64,000 bases of DNA from Pseudomonadota bacterium (GCA_018240525.1 JAFEFN010000013.1:620001-684000), one strand, 5' to 3'; counted from the stretch's first letter, positions 17,209-28,521 are shown. Program-made: numbers and translations. The notes: generated by a model not told the origin, from the letters alone.

Positions 17209-19410
17209 ATGACCGACACCCAGGGCACCCTCGAGCGCGCCCGCACCCTGCACAGCCAGGGACGCGTCGCCGACGCGGTGCCGCTGTACCGCGAGGTGCT
17301 CGCGCGCGATCCGCACAACCTCGAGGCCCTGCAGCTCCTCGGCGTGGCCCTGGCGCGCTCCGGGGATGTCGAGCGCGCCGTGGTGCTGCTGGGTGAAGCT
17401 GCCCGGCTGCAGCCGCAAAACGCCGCCGTGCAGGCCAACCTTGCCGCCGCCCTGAGCGGCGCCGGGCGCCTGCCCGAGGCACTGGCGGCGTACGAGCAGG
17501 CGCTGCGCAGCGAACCGCGGCTGCCGGCGGCGTTGCGGGGCCATGCCGCCACCCTGCTGCAGCTCGGGCAGGTGGAGGCGGCCATATCCGCCTTCCGCAA
17601 GGCCGTGCGCGCGTTGCCGCAGGACGACCACGCCTGCAATGGACTCGGCGTCGCGCTGGAGCGCAGTGGCCAGGCGGCCGAGGCACGCCAGCTCTTCCTG
17701 CGTGCGACGCATCTGAATGCGGCCAACGCCGAGGCGCACCACAACCTGGGCCTCCTGGAGGCGGCCGCGGGGCGGTCGGCCGAGGCGCTGGCGAGCTTTA
17801 CGCATGCACTCACCCTGCAGCCGAACAACCCCATCCTGCACGTCAACCAGGGAACGCAGCTGCTCAGCCTGCGCCGGGCCGAGGAGGCACTCGCCAGTTT
17901 CGAGCGAGCACTCGCGCTGCAGCCCGGCGACGCAGCCACCCACTACAACCGTGGCCTGGCCTTGTTCGCGCTGCGGCGCTTCGCCGAGTCGCTGGCCAGC
18001 TTCGACCGCGCGCTCGAGTCCGCGGCGGACAGCACGGCCGCGCAGCTGTGGCGCGGCAAGAGCCTGCTGGCGCTGGGGCGCCCCGCCGAGGCCCTCACGG
18101 CGTTCGAGCGCGCCCGGGCGCTCGCCCCGCAGGAGTTCGAGGTGCACATGCAGTGTGGCGGCGCACTCACCGAACTGCTGCGCCATGAGGAGGCGCTCGA
18201 CAGCTTCGACCGTGCGCTGGCACTGAACCCCGCCTCCGCCGAGGCGGCCAACAACCGCGGCGCGGTGCTGGTGCGCCTGTTCCGGCCCGCCGAAGCGCTG
18301 CAGGCCTTCGACCAGGCGCTGGGGCGTCAGCCTGATCACCCCGAGGCCCTGCTCAACAAGGGCAACGTGCTGCGCGGCACCGGCAGACTCGCTGAGGCGG
18401 AGACCGTCCTCGAGCGGGCGCGGGCGCTGCGACCCATGGATGCCACGACGCGCTGGAGTCAGGCGCTGCTGAAACTCTCGCAGGGCGACTTCCGCGCCGG
18501 GCTGCCCCTCTACGAGGCGCGCCTCGAGCTGCCCGCGGGCAGCCGGGTGCGCCACCCGGCGCTGCCGCGCTGGTCGGGCGCCGAGCCGCTCGGCGGACGC
18601 ACGCTGCTGGTGTATGCCGACCAGGGGCTCGGCGACACGCTGCAGTTCGCCCGCTACCTGCCGGTGCTCGAAGGCCTGGGTGCACGCGTGATCTTCGAGG
18701 TACAGCCGCCGCTGGCGCAGCTGCTGCGCAGCCTCCCCATGAAGGGCACCCTGCTCGTCCGCGGCGAGCCGCAGCCGCCGGCCGACCTGGCGATCCCGCT
18801 GGGGAGCGTGCCGCTCGCGCTCGGGACCGAGTGGCAGACCATTCCCGGGGGCGTGCCGTATCTGCACGCACCGCCGGCGGCGGTGGCCGCCTGGGCGGGG
18901 CGACTGGCCGCCCTCCCCGGATTCAAGGTGGGGCTGAACTGGCATGGCAATCCGGAAGCGGAGAAGTACGCGGCCCTGCAGGCCCGCTCCTTCCCGCTGG
19001 CGAGCGCGGCGCCCCTGGCGCAGCTGTCCGGGGTCACGCTCGTGTCGCTGCAGAAGGGCACCGGCGCCGAGCAACGCGCCACGGTGGGCTTCCACGAGCG
19101 GATCGTCCAGCTGACCGACCCGGCCTACATGGGGGCCGCGGAGATGGCCGAGGAGACCGCGGCGATCCTGTCCGGCCTGGACCTGGTCATCACGGCCGAT
19201 ACCGCGCTGGCCCACCTGGCCGGCGCGCTGGGTGTACCGGTGTGGGTGATGCTGCAGCAGTTCCCGGACTGGCGCTGGCAGAACGCGCGGCCCGACAGCC
19301 CGTGGTACCCGAGCATGCGCCTGTTCCGGCAACCCGGCGCCGGTGACTGGGACGGGTTGTTCGTGCAGGTGGCCGCCGAGCTCGCCGCCATGGTGCGCGC
19401 CCGGGCCTAG
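17209..19410 (+). CDS. TPR protein with GT9/GT41-like glycosyltransferase C-terminus
   Basis: A 733-residue protein. About twelve regular TPRs fill 1-440 (for example ALASFERALALQPGDAATHY). The C-terminal domain (about 460-733) has LLVYADQGLGDTLQFARYLP, GFKVGLNWHGNPEAE, then SLQKGTGAEQ and ITADTALAHLAGALGVPVWV, the pattern of heptosyltransferase-like (GT9) folds that occur at the end of many bacterial TPR proteins and distantly resemble O-GlcNAc transferase. Activity and donor are unproven; catalytic residues cannot be confirmed by eye. It follows the third TPR-sulfotransferase by nine bases and its end faces zwf convergently. Confidence 0.82.
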   Translation: MTDTQGTLERARTLHSQGRVADAVPLYREVLARDPHNLEALQLLGVALARSGDVERAVVLLGEAARLQPQNAAVQANLAAALSGAGRLPEALAAYEQALRSEPRLPAALRGHAATLLQLGQVEAAISAFRKAVRALPQDDHACNGLGVALERSGQAAEARQLFLRATHLNAANAEAHHNLGLLEAAAGRSAEALASFTHALTLQPNNPILHVNQGTQLLSLRRAEEALASFERALALQPGDAATHYNRGLALFALRRFAESLASFDRALESAADSTAAQLWRGKSLLALGRPAEALTAFERARALAPQEFEVHMQCGGALTELLRHEEALDSFDRALALNPASAEAANNRGAVLVRLFRPAEALQAFDQALGRQPDHPEALLNKGNVLRGTGRLAEAETVLERARALRPMDATTRWSQALLKLSQGDFRAGLPLYEARLELPAGSRVRHPALPRWSGAEPLGGRTLLVYADQGLGDTLQFARYLPVLEGLGARVIFEVQPPLAQLLRSLPMKGTLLVRGEPQPPADLAIPLGSVPLALGTEWQTIPGGVPYLHAPPAAVAAWAGRLAALPGFKVGLNWHGNPEAEKYAALQARSFPLASAAPLAQLSGVTLVSLQKGTGAEQRATVGFHERIVQLTDPAYMGAAEMAEETAAILSGLDLVITADTALAHLAGALGVPVWVMLQQFPDWRWQNARPDSPWYPSMRLFRQPGAGDWDGLFVQVAAELAAMVRARA

Positions 19411-19422
19411 CTGGGTGCGGCG

Positions 19423-20847
19423 CTAGGGACCCGGCGACGTGCGCCCGCAGGAGCGCGTCCAGTCCTGCGGCCGCGGACCGGGGTTGTGCCAGCTACACGA
19501 TCCCTTGATCAGGTCCTCCGCGCGCGCCGGACCCCAGGTGCCCGCGACATACTCCACCGGAGCCGATTTCTGGTTCAGTACCGGGTCGACGATCGCCCAG
19601 GCCGCCTCGACCTCGTCCTCGCGCGCGAAGTGCACGGTATCGCCGATGAGGGCTGCGTTGATGAGCACCTCGTAGGCATCCATCTCGTCCTTCTGCTGCT
19701 GCGCGACGAACAGCTCCACGTCGGTCCCCGTCATGACCGGACCCGGCTTCTTGGTGTGCGCGCCCACGGCGATCGCCACGTCGGGGCCGAGCCGGAAGCG
19801 CAGGTGGTTGGGCTGGTCCGGACCCAGCGCGCCGAACACGTTGGCCGGCGGCGCCTTCAGCTCCACCACGACCTCGGTGGCCGCCACCGGCAGGCGCTTG
19901 CCGGCGCGCAGGTAAAAGGGCACCCCGCTCCAGCGCCAGGAGTCGACATGCAGGACCAGCGCTGCGTAGGTCTCGGTGACCGACTCGGCCGCAACGCCCG
20001 GTTCCTGGCGGTAGCCTGAGTACTGGCCGCGCAGCATCTCCGGGGCGATGATCGGGCGCACCGCCCTGAGGAACTTCACCTTCTCATCGCGCAGGGATTC
20101 CCCGCCGACGTTCACCGGCGGCTCCATTCCCAGCAGCGCCACGACCTGCATCAGGTGGTTCTGGATCACGTCGCGGATCGTGCCGGTCTCATCGTAGAAC
20201 TTGCCGCGACCCTCCATGCCGAGCGTCTCGGCCATGGTGACCTGCACGCTGGCGACGAAGTTGCGGTTCCACACCGGCTCCAGGAAGGAGTTGGCGAAGC
20301 GGAAGTACAGGAGGTTCTGCACCGCCTCCTTGCCCAGGTAGTGGTCCATGCGAAAGATGTTGCTCTCGGGAAAGTGCCTGTGCAGGGTCTGGTTGAGGGC
20401 ACGGGCGGAGGCCAGGTCGCGGCCGAAGGGCTTCTCGATCACGATGCGCGTGTTCTGGGGATCCTGCGTCGCGCTCAGGTGGCCGATGACCACCGGGAAC
20501 ATGCTCGGCGGGATGGCGAGGTAGTGCAGCGGCCGCCGGCACCCCCCCAGCGCCTGGGCGAGCGACTCGAAGGTCTTGCGGTCGTTGTAGTCGCCGTCGA
20601 CGTAGCGCAGCAACCCGATCAGGCGGCCGATCACCTCCTCCTCGGCGCCCGGCTCGAAGGCCTTCAGGCTCTCGCGGACCCGCTCGCCCAGCTGCTGCAG
20701 GTTCCAGCCCTGGCGCGCCACGCCGACGACCGGCACGGTGAGCAGCTTGCGCCGCACCAGCTGGTACAGGGCGGGAAAGATCTTGCGGTAGCACAGGTCC
20801 CCGGTTGCCCCGAAGAGCACCATCGCATCGCAGTCACGCCGTTCCAT
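19423..20847 (-). CDS. zwf: Glucose-6-phosphate 1-dehydrogenase
   Basis: A 474-residue G6PDH, first step of the oxidative pentose phosphate and Entner-Doudoroff routes. It has the nucleotide-binding [16 protein letters not shown] at the N-terminus, the substrate/catalytic [13 protein letters not shown], and C-terminal RPDS-like family features; length is typical. The start ATG 20847 gives [18 protein letters not shown]. Its partner gnd lies 21 bases upstream in the same direction, so the two form an operon (gnd first). Confidence 0.96.
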   Translation of the reverse strand: MERRDCDAMVLFGATGDLCYRKIFPALYQLVRRKLLTVPVVGVARQGWNLQQLGERVRESLKAFEPGAEEEVIGRLIGLLRYVDGDYNDRKTFESLAQALGGCRRPLHYLAIPPSMFPVVIGHLSATQDPQNTRIVIEKPFGRDLASARALNQTLHRHFPESNIFRMDHYLGKEAVQNLLYFRFANSFLEPVWNRNFVASVQVTMAETLGMEGRGKFYDETGTIRDVIQNHLMQVVALLGMEPPVNVGGESLRDEKVKFLRAVRPIIAPEMLRGQYSGYRQEPGVAAESVTETYAALVLHVDSWRWSGVPFYLRAGKRLPVAATEVVVELKAPPANVFGALGPDQPNHLRFRLGPDVAIAVGAHTKKPGPVMTGTDVELFVAQQQKDEMDAYEVLINAALIGDTVHFAREDEVEAAWAIVDPVLNQKSAPVEYVAGTWGPARAEDLIKGSCSWHNPGPRPQDWTRSCGRTSPGP

Positions 20848-20868
20848 GAGGAGGATTCCTTGCCGTGC

Positions 20869-21885
20869 TCAGGAAGACTTCTTTTCGAGGTGGCCTCCAA
20901 AACCCAGGCGCATGGCCGAGAGCACCTTGTTGGCAAACTCCGCGTTGCCGCGGGATTCGAAGCGCGAGTACAGCGCGGCGCTGAGCACCGGCGCCGGTAC
21001 GCCGACATCGATGGCGGCCTGCACCGTCCAGCGCCCCTCGCCCGAATCGGACACCCGCCCGGCGAAAGCTGCCAGCTTGCCATCCCTGGCGAGCGCGGCC
21101 GCGGTCAGGTCCAGCAGCCGCGAGGAGATGATGCTGCCGTGGCGCCAGACCTCCGTGATGGCAGCAACGTCCAGCGGGTACTGGTAGTGACGCGGATCGC
21201 GCAGCGGCGCGGTCTCCGCGTCGGCCGTGGCCTGCTGCGCCCCGGCGTTGGCATGCGCGAGCAGGTTCAGGCCCTCCGCGTAGGCGGCCATCACCCCGTA
21301 CTCGATGCCGTTGTGGACCATCTTGACGAAGTGGCCCGCACCGGCGGGGCCGCAATGCAGGTAGCCCATCGAGGCGGCCGCGGAGGTGCCGGCCGCGCCC
21401 GCGCCCCGCGCCGGCAGCTTGCCGCCCGGGGCCAGGCTCGCCAGGACCGGCTCGACCAGGTCCACCGCCGCCTTGTCGCCGCCGATCATCAGGCAGTAGC
21501 CGTCCTCGAAGCCGAGCACGCCACCGCTGGTGCCGATGTCCAGGTAATGGATGCCCGCGCCCTTGAGCTCGTCCGCCCGGCGGATGTCATCCTGGTAGTT
21601 CGAGTTGCCTCCATCGATCAGCACGTCCCCGCCGGCGAGGTGCGGGCGCAGCTGCTGGATGACCGAGTCGACGATCGCCGCCGGCACCATGACCCACACC
21701 GCGCGCGGGGGCTTGAGCGCCCGCGCCAGGTCCGCGAGCGAGTTCACGCCGAGGGCACCGTAGCCGGCGACGGCCTGCACCGCGTCCGCCTTGGGGTCGT
21801 AGGCCACGCACTCGTGCCCTGCCTTGATCAGGCGCCGCACCATGTTCGCGCCCATGCGCCCCAAACCGATCATCCCGATCCGCAT
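20869..21885 (-). CDS. gnd: 6-phosphogluconate dehydrogenase, decarboxylating (short YqeC/GntZ-like type)
   Basis: A 338-residue enzyme that oxidatively decarboxylates 6-phosphogluconate to ribulose 5-phosphate. The Rossmann motif IGMIGLGRMGANMVRRL is at the N-terminus. DIGTSGGVLGFEDGYCLMIGG and GPAGAGHFVKMVHNGIEYG contain the substrate-binding and catalytic Lys/Asn residues. At 338 residues it is the short type often found with zwf, not the 470-residue enteric form; coenzyme preference (NAD or NADP) cannot be told. The start is ATG 21885; the open frame beyond it is a shadow. Confidence 0.93.
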   Translation of the reverse strand: MRIGMIGLGRMGANMVRRLIKAGHECVAYDPKADAVQAVAGYGALGVNSLADLARALKPPRAVWVMVPAAIVDSVIQQLRPHLAGGDVLIDGGNSNYQDDIRRADELKGAGIHYLDIGTSGGVLGFEDGYCLMIGGDKAAVDLVEPVLASLAPGGKLPARGAGAAGTSAAASMGYLHCGPAGAGHFVKMVHNGIEYGVMAAYAEGLNLLAHANAGAQQATADAETAPLRDPRHYQYPLDVAAITEVWRHGSIISSRLLDLTAAALARDGKLAAFAGRVSDSGEGRWTVQAAIDVGVPAPVLSAALYSRFESRGNAEFANKVLSAMRLGFGGHLEKKSS

Positions 21886-21928
21886 GTGTGACTCCTGGGC
21901 GCAGCCGCGCCCGCATCGCCCGGCGCCC

Positions 21929-23440
<1,512 letters not shown>

Positions 23441-23466
23441 TTACATGGGCGGCTCGCAGCCGCGCC

Positions 23467-23472
23467 TATAAT
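23467..23472 (+). promoter_or_regulatory. Probable -10 element directly at the kdsD start
   Basis: A perfect TATAAT whose last two bases are the first two of ATG 23471. Transcription from it would begin about 23479-23480, at the second in-frame ATG. The -35 at 17 bases (CATGGG) is weak. Confidence 0.4.
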
Positions 23473-23479
23473 GAGGGTC

Positions 23480-24490
23480 ATGGATTCGCCCGCCGCCACC
23501 GCCGTCCCTGTTGCCCCGGCCCAGGACGAGCAGCTCATGGCCTCCGGGCGGCGTGCCCTGGAGATCGAGCGGCGCGCCATCGAGGCGTTGACACCGCGCA
23601 TCGGCCCCGCTTTTGCCCGCGCCTGCCACATCTGCCTGGAGTGCGCGGGAAGGGTCGTGGTCACCGGCATGGGCAAGTCCGGCCACATTGCCGGGAAGAT
23701 CGCCGCCACCCTCGCCAGCACCGGCACGCCCTCGTTCTTCATGCACCCCGCGGAGGCCAGCCACGGGGACCTGGGCATGATCGTCCGCAGCGATGCGCTG
23801 CTGGCGCTTTCCAACTCGGGCGAGACGCCCGAGCTCGTGCTGCTGCTGCCGCACCTGAAGCGCCTCGCCGTTCCGCTCATGGTCCTGACCGGCCGGGCGG
23901 ACTCCACGCTCGGTCGCGCGGCGGATGTCGTGCTCGATGTCAGCGTGCCCGAGGAAGCCTGTCCGCTGAACCTGGCGCCGACGGCGAGCACCACGGCCAC
24001 ACTCGCCATGGGCGATGCGCTCGCCGTCTCGGTGCTGGAGGCGCGCGGTTTCACCCGCCAGGACTTCGCCCGTTCGCACCCGGGAGGTGCGCTCGGTCGC
24101 AAGCTGCTGCTGCACGTCGAGGACCTGATGCGCACCGGCGATGCCATCCCGCGCGTCGCCCCGGACGCGCCGCTGCGCGATGGCCTGCTGGAGATGTCGC
24201 GCAAGGGTCTGGGCATGACGACGGTGGTGGATCCGGCCCAGCACCTGCTCGGGGTGTTCACCGATGGGGACCTGCGCCGCGCCCTGGACCGGCAGATCGA
24301 CGTGCACGGCACGCGGATGAAGTCGGTCATGACCGCCAGCGGCAAGAGCATCGGGCCGCGCGAACTTGCCGCCGAGGCGGTCCACCTCATGGAGGTGCAC
24401 GGCATCACCGCCCTGCCCGTGGTCGATGCCCAGGGACGCCTGGTAGGCGCCCTGAACGTGCACGACCTGCTGCGCGCGGGCGTGGTGTGA
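23480..24490 (+). CDS. kdsD: Arabinose-5-phosphate isomerase (KDO synthesis)
   Basis: A 336-residue enzyme (339 if ATG 23471 is used) converting ribulose 5-phosphate to arabinose 5-phosphate for KDO and hence LPS. An N-terminal SIS domain (about 35-185, with VVTGMGKSGHIAGKIAATLA, HPAEASHGDLGMI and LALSNSGETPEL) is followed by two CBS domains (about 205-336). It heads the kdsD-kdsC-lptCAB-rpoN-hpf-rapZ run. ATG 23480 is chosen because the TATAAT at 23467-23472 would start transcription there; no normally spaced SD serves either ATG. Confidence 0.95.
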   Translation: MDSPAATAVPVAPAQDEQLMASGRRALEIERRAIEALTPRIGPAFARACHICLECAGRVVVTGMGKSGHIAGKIAATLASTGTPSFFMHPAEASHGDLGMIVRSDALLALSNSGETPELVLLLPHLKRLAVPLMVLTGRADSTLGRAADVVLDVSVPEEACPLNLAPTASTTATLAMGDALAVSVLEARGFTRQDFARSHPGGALGRKLLLHVEDLMRTGDAIPRVAPDAPLRDGLLEMSRKGLGMTTVVDPAQHLLGVFTDGDLRRALDRQIDVHGTRMKSVMTASGKSIGPRELAAEAVHLMEVHGITALPVVDAQGRLVGALNVHDLLRAGVV

Positions 24491-24502
24491 GTACTGCCCC
24501 GC

Positions 24503-25003
24503 ATGACTCCCGCCATCCGCCTCCTGCTGCTTGACGTCGATGGTGTGCTGACCGACGGTCGCCTGTACTTTGGCGCCCGCGGCGAAGCGCTCAAGGTCTT
24601 CCACGTACGCGACGGCCAGGGGATCGTGCAGCTGCGCCACGCCGGGATCGCGGTGGCCGTCATCTCGGGCCGGCGCTCGCCGATGGTCGCCGTGCGCTGC
24701 CGCGAGCTCGGCATCGAGCACGTGCACCAGGGCATCGCCGACAAGCTCGCCGTGTTCCGGCGCCTGTGCGCGCGACTGAAGCTCGCGCCGGCCGCCTGCG
24801 CCTGCATCGGCGATGACCTCCCGGACCTGCCGCTGCTCGAGGCGGTGGGGAGAAGCTTCGCGGTCGCCGACGCCCACCCGGACGTGCGGCGGGCCGCCGG
24901 TCACGTCACGACGCTGCCCGGCGGATCCGGGGCGGTGCGCGAGGTCTGCGACCTGCTGCTCGCCGCGGGGACGCGGAAGTCCGCGCGGGGGCGGCCAGCG
25001 TGA
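24503..25003 (+). CDS. kdsC: 3-deoxy-D-manno-octulosonate 8-phosphate phosphatase
   Basis: A 166-residue HAD-superfamily C0-type phosphatase that removes phosphate from KDO8P. The nucleophile motif LLLDVDGVLTDG (D11, D13) comes first, then VISGRRSPMV (motif 2), DKLAVF (motif 3 Lys) and CIGDDLPDLPLLEAVG (motif 4). It starts 12 bases after kdsD and ends in a four-base overlap (GTGA) with lptC, in the order conserved in gammaproteobacteria. Confidence 0.96.
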   Translation: MTPAIRLLLLDVDGVLTDGRLYFGARGEALKVFHVRDGQGIVQLRHAGIAVAVISGRRSPMVAVRCRELGIEHVHQGIADKLAVFRRLCARLKLAPAACACIGDDLPDLPLLEAVGRSFAVADAHPDVRRAAGHVTTLPGGSGAVREVCDLLLAAGTRKSARGRPA

Positions 25004-25560
25004 CCTTCAGGGTACTGGGCATCCTCGCCTTCGTCGCGCTGCTGGTCGGTGCCGTGGTGCTCAGCGGCGGCCAGCGCGAGAGCCTGGCGCCGGTCACGGT
25101 CGAGGAGTCGATGCCGGACCCGGGCTACTCGGCGCGCAAGGCCCACATGGTGCAGACCGCACCCGACGGACACCCGCTCTACACACTGGATGCGGCGCAG
25201 GTACAGCAACAGCCCGGTGCGGACGTCGTCACCCTGCAGCAGGTGCAGTTCGCATTCCGCGACGAGAGCGGCAACCAGTGGAACGCGCGTGCCGACGCAG
25301 GCGAGCTTTCCCAGAACACCGGGGTCGTCGAGCTCTCCGGCGCGGTGCATGCCAGCGGGCTCCTGCCCGGCTCGGATGAGCCCGCTGACCTTACGACCGA
25401 GCACATGGCCTTCGACACCAATGCGCAGCTGCTCTCGACTTCCGACCCGGTGACCCTGCTGATGTCGGGACGCGAGCTGAAGGGCACCGGGATGACCGCG
25501 AACTTGAAGGAAGGTCGGGTGCAGCTAAAATCGGCCATTCATGGCACGTACCTACCGTAA
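25000..25560 (+). CDS. lptC: LPS export protein LptC
   Basis: A 186-residue bitopic inner membrane protein that links the LptBFG transporter to LptA. One N-terminal helix (VLGILAFVALLVGAVVLSGG) is followed by a periplasmic OstA/LptC beta-jellyroll (about 50-186). GTG start overlaps kdsC by four bases and the end overlaps lptA by 20 bases. Sequence conservation of LptC is low, so the call rests mainly on topology, size and position. Confidence 0.9.
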   Translation: MTFRVLGILAFVALLVGAVVLSGGQRESLAPVTVEESMPDPGYSARKAHMVQTAPDGHPLYTLDAAQVQQQPGADVVTLQQVQFAFRDESGNQWNARADAGELSQNTGVVELSGAVHASGLLPGSDEPADLTTEHMAFDTNAQLLSTSDPVTLLMSGRELKGTGMTANLKEGRVQLKSAIHGTYLP

Positions 25561-26278
25561 GCCCGCCCTGGCGGCGGGCCTGGCGCTCACCGCCGCCGCG
25601 CTGGCGCAGGCGCCCGCGCCACCTACGGACCCGGCGGCACCTGCCACGCACTCGGTGGAGCTTCTGAACAAGGACCAGCCGGTGCAGCTGGATGCCGGGC
25701 ACCTGGACGTCGACTACAAGACCAAGCAGATGATCTACCACGACGTGGTCATCTCACAGGGCAGCACACGCGTGCAGTCCGACACCGCCCAGGCCACCGG
25801 CCTGAACTTCGCCAACAGCAAGTGGACCTTCAGCGGCAACGTGCGCATCAATGCCGAGCCGCGCGGCAACCTGCAATCGGACAGCGCCGTCGTCGAGTTC
25901 AAGGACAACCTCATCACGCGTGCCACCGTCACCGGCAAGCCCGCGCAGTTCGAGCAGAAACGCGAGGGGACCGACCAGGTCGCGCGCGGTCATGCCGACA
26001 AGATCGTCTACGACGTCACCGAGGGGACGGTGCGGCTCAACGATGACGCCTGGCTGTCGGACGGGCAGAACGAGATTTCCGGACCGGAGCTGGTCTACAA
26101 CATCCGCACGCAGCGGGTGCAGGCCAACGGCGGGTTGCACGGCGAGGTGCAGACCAGCGCGCCGGGTACGCCCGATGACCGCATCCACATCACCATCGCC
26201 CCGAAAACTGCCAGGCCGGATGCCGGCAAGAGCGGCGCGCCCACCGACCCGAAGACACCGCCGCAGCCGCAACAATGA
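25541..26278 (+). CDS. lptA: LPS transport periplasmic protein LptA
   Basis: A 245-residue periplasmic protein forming the bridge that carries LPS across the periplasm. A signal peptide (about 1-23, [13 protein letters not shown]) is followed by an OstA-like domain (about 40-205) with [35 protein letters not shown] and [15 protein letters not shown]. The C-terminal tail is Pro/Lys-rich and probably disordered ([12 protein letters not shown]). It overlaps lptB by four bases (ATGA). Confidence 0.94.
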   Translation: MARTYRKPALAAGLALTAAALAQAPAPPTDPAAPATHSVELLNKDQPVQLDAGHLDVDYKTKQMIYHDVVISQGSTRVQSDTAQATGLNFANSKWTFSGNVRINAEPRGNLQSDSAVVEFKDNLITRATVTGKPAQFEQKREGTDQVARGHADKIVYDVTEGTVRLNDDAWLSDGQNEISGPELVYNIRTQRVQANGGLHGEVQTSAPGTPDDRIHITIAPKTARPDAGKSGAPTDPKTPPQPQQ

Positions 26279-27000
26279 CCATCCTCAAGGCGACGGGCCT
26301 GGCCAAGAGCTACAAGAAGCGCCAGGTGGTGCATGAGCTGTCCCTGGAGGTGGCCACGGGCGAGGTGGTCGGCCTGCTCGGCCCCAACGGCGCTGGCAAG
26401 ACCACCGCCTTCTACATGATCGTGGGCCTGGTGCCCTGCGATGCCGGGCGCGTCCTGCTCGGCGACGAGGACCTCACCCTCCTGCCCATTCACCGGCGGG
26501 CGCAGATGGGACTGGGCTACCTGCCGCAGGAAGCCTCGATCTTCCGCAAGCTGTCCGTCGAGGACAACATCATGGCGATTCTCGAGACGCGCGAGGACCT
26601 GGAGCGCGCGGCGCGCGAGAATCGCCTGGAACAGCTGCTCGAGGAGCTGCGCATCGGCCACGTGCGCAAGAGCCTGGGCATCGCCCTCTCCGGGGGTGAG
26701 CGGCGCCGCGTCGAGATCGCGCGTGCCCTAGCGGCCGAGCCGCGCTTCATGCTGCTCGACGAGCCGTTCGCCGGCGTCGATCCCCTCTCGGTGCTGGACA
26801 TCCAGCGCATCATCCGCGAGCTGACGCAACGCGGCATCGGCGTGCTCATCACTGACCATAACGTGCGCGAAACCTTGGGGGTTTGCGCCCGGGCCTACAT
26901 CGTCAATCAGGGTACTGTAATCGCTGCCGGTACTGCGGAGGAAGTCCTTGCCAACCCCCAAGTCCGTGAGGTGTACTTGGGTGAGGCCTTCAAGCTTTGA
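26275..27000 (+). CDS. lptB: LPS export ABC transporter ATP-binding protein
   Basis: A 241-residue ABC ATPase powering LPS extraction with LptF, LptG and LptC. Walker A is [15 protein letters not shown] (about 34-48), the Q-loop [14 protein letters not shown], the signature [16 protein letters not shown], Walker [16 protein letters not shown] and the switch His [10 protein letters not shown]. Length and all motifs match LptB. lptF/lptG are not in the window. Confidence 0.97.
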   Translation: MTILKATGLAKSYKKRQVVHELSLEVATGEVVGLLGPNGAGKTTAFYMIVGLVPCDAGRVLLGDEDLTLLPIHRRAQMGLGYLPQEASIFRKLSVEDNIMAILETREDLERAARENRLEQLLEELRIGHVRKSLGIALSGGERRRVEIARALAAEPRFMLLDEPFAGVDPLSVLDIQRIIRELTQRGIGVLITDHNVRETLGVCARAYIVNQGTVIAAGTAEEVLANPQVREVYLGEAFKL

Positions 27001-27084
27001 GTGGCCCACGGGTAGAAACCATTGTTTTTCAGTTGATTACGGAATGAAACTGGAAAGGCTGCCATTAGTCTTCCGCAACTCGCC

Positions 27085-28521
27085 ATGCTGAAACCGTCGC
27101 TGCAGCTGAAGCTGGGTCAGACCCTGACCATGACCCCGCAGCTGCAGCAGGCCATCCGGCTTCTGCAGATGCCGGCCCTCGAGTTGCAGGCCCATATCCG
27201 CGAGCTGCTCGAGTCAAACGTCATGCTCGAGCCGATGGAGGAGTCCGAGCAGACGGGCACCTTCGAGACCCTGGTCACCGCGGCCGAGCAACCCAAGGGC
27301 AACGAGCGCAACTCCGAGAGCACCGTCGAGGTGCTGGACGAGAGCTGGGATGCCCACAGCGCAGGTCCGGCTGAGACGCCCTGGAACGCCGACGAGGACG
27401 AACGCCAGCAGGAGTACGCCGATGACAGCGGCCAGTCGCTGCAGGACCACCTGCTGTGGCAGCTGGAGATGGCCAGCCTGGCACCGCGCGACCTGGCCAT
27501 TGCCCGCGCCATCGTCGACGCCATCAGCGACGATGGCTACGTCACGGAGTCGCTCGAGGAGATCGCGCTCACCCTGCGGCCCGAAGTGGAGAGCACCGCG
27601 GAGGAAGTCGCCGGCGTGCTCTCGCTGGTGCAGGCGCTGGACCCCCCCGGGGTGGGCGCCCGCTCGGTCGGGGAATGCATCGAGTTGCAGCTGCGCCAGC
27701 TGGACCCGGCGACGCCCGGGTTTGCGACCGCGATCCAGATCGCGCGCCATCATCTTGAGCTGGTCGCGGACCGTGAGTTGTCCCTGCTGCGTCGCGAGCT
27801 GCGTGCCAGCGAGGAGGAGCTCGCCGCCGCAATCGCGCTGGTACGTTCCTGCCAGCCGCGCCCCGGCTCGACGGTCAGCAGCAACAGTGCCCAGTACGTG
27901 GTCCCGGACGTGTTCGTGCGGCGCACCGAGCATGGCTGGGGCGTCGAGCTCAATCCGGCCACCCTGCCGCGCGTGCGCCTGAACCAGGGTTACGCGAACC
28001 TGATCGGCCGCAACGCGAGCCACGCCAGCATGCGCACCCAGCTGCAGGAGGCGCGCTGGCTGCTCAAGAGCCTGGAGATCCGCCACGAGACGCTGATGAA
28101 GGTGGCGCGCTCGATCATCGAACGTCAGACCGCCTTCCTCGATCATGGCGACGAGCACATGCGGCCCATGATCCTCAAGGACATCGCCGAGGCGGTGACC
28201 ATGCACGAATCGACCATCTCGCGTGTCACCTCCGGCAAGTACATGCACACGCCGCGCGGGGTGTTTGAACTGCGTTACTTCTTCTCCAGCCAGGTCGAGG
28301 GCGCGGACGGCTCGGGCACCTCCTCGACCGCGATCCGCGCCAAGATCCGCAAGCTGGTCAAGGACGAGGACCCCGAAGCGCCGCTGAGCGATGGCCGCAT
28401 CGCGGAACTGCTCTCCGCGGAGGGCATTCCCGTGGCGCGCCGCACCGTCGCCAAGTACCGCGAGGCGCTCGGAATCGCCGCATCCAACGAACGCCGCCGC
28501 ACGGGAACGAAGCCGATGTAG
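27085..28521 (+). CDS. rpoN: RNA polymerase sigma-54 factor
   Basis: A 478-residue sigma-54. Region I is Gln/Leu-rich (KLGQTLTMTPQLQQAIRLLQ, needed for activator response). Acidic region II runs about 48-120, the core-binding region follows, then the helix-turn-helix (VTMHESTISRVTSGKYM) and the RpoN box ARRTVAKYREALG that reads the -24 element. It sits 84 bases after lptB, in the lptB-rpoN-hpf order typical of gammaproteobacteria. I see no sigma-54 promoter within the window that I would defend. Confidence 0.97.
   Translation: MLKPSLQLKLGQTLTMTPQLQQAIRLLQMPALELQAHIRELLESNVMLEPMEESEQTGTFETLVTAAEQPKGNERNSESTVEVLDESWDAHSAGPAETPWNADEDERQQEYADDSGQSLQDHLLWQLEMASLAPRDLAIARAIVDAISDDGYVTESLEEIALTLRPEVESTAEEVAGVLSLVQALDPPGVGARSVGECIELQLRQLDPATPGFATAIQIARHHLELVADRELSLLRRELRASEEELAAAIALVRSCQPRPGSTVSSNSAQYVVPDVFVRRTEHGWGVELNPATLPRVRLNQGYANLIGRNASHASMRTQLQEARWLLKSLEIRHETLMKVARSIIERQTAFLDHGDEHMRPMILKDIAEAVTMHESTISRVTSGKYMHTPRGVFELRYFFSSQVEGADGSGTSSTAIRAKIRKLVKDEDPEAPLSDGRIAELLSAEGIPVARRTVAKYREALGIAASNERRRTGTKPM

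Noticed and set aside
16573..19332. A 919-codon minus-strand frame opposite the third TPR-sulfotransferase and the TPR-glycosyltransferase gene
   Set aside because: Repetitive Arg/Leu/Glu composition mirrors the TPR repeats on the other strand. The plus strand has clear motifs.
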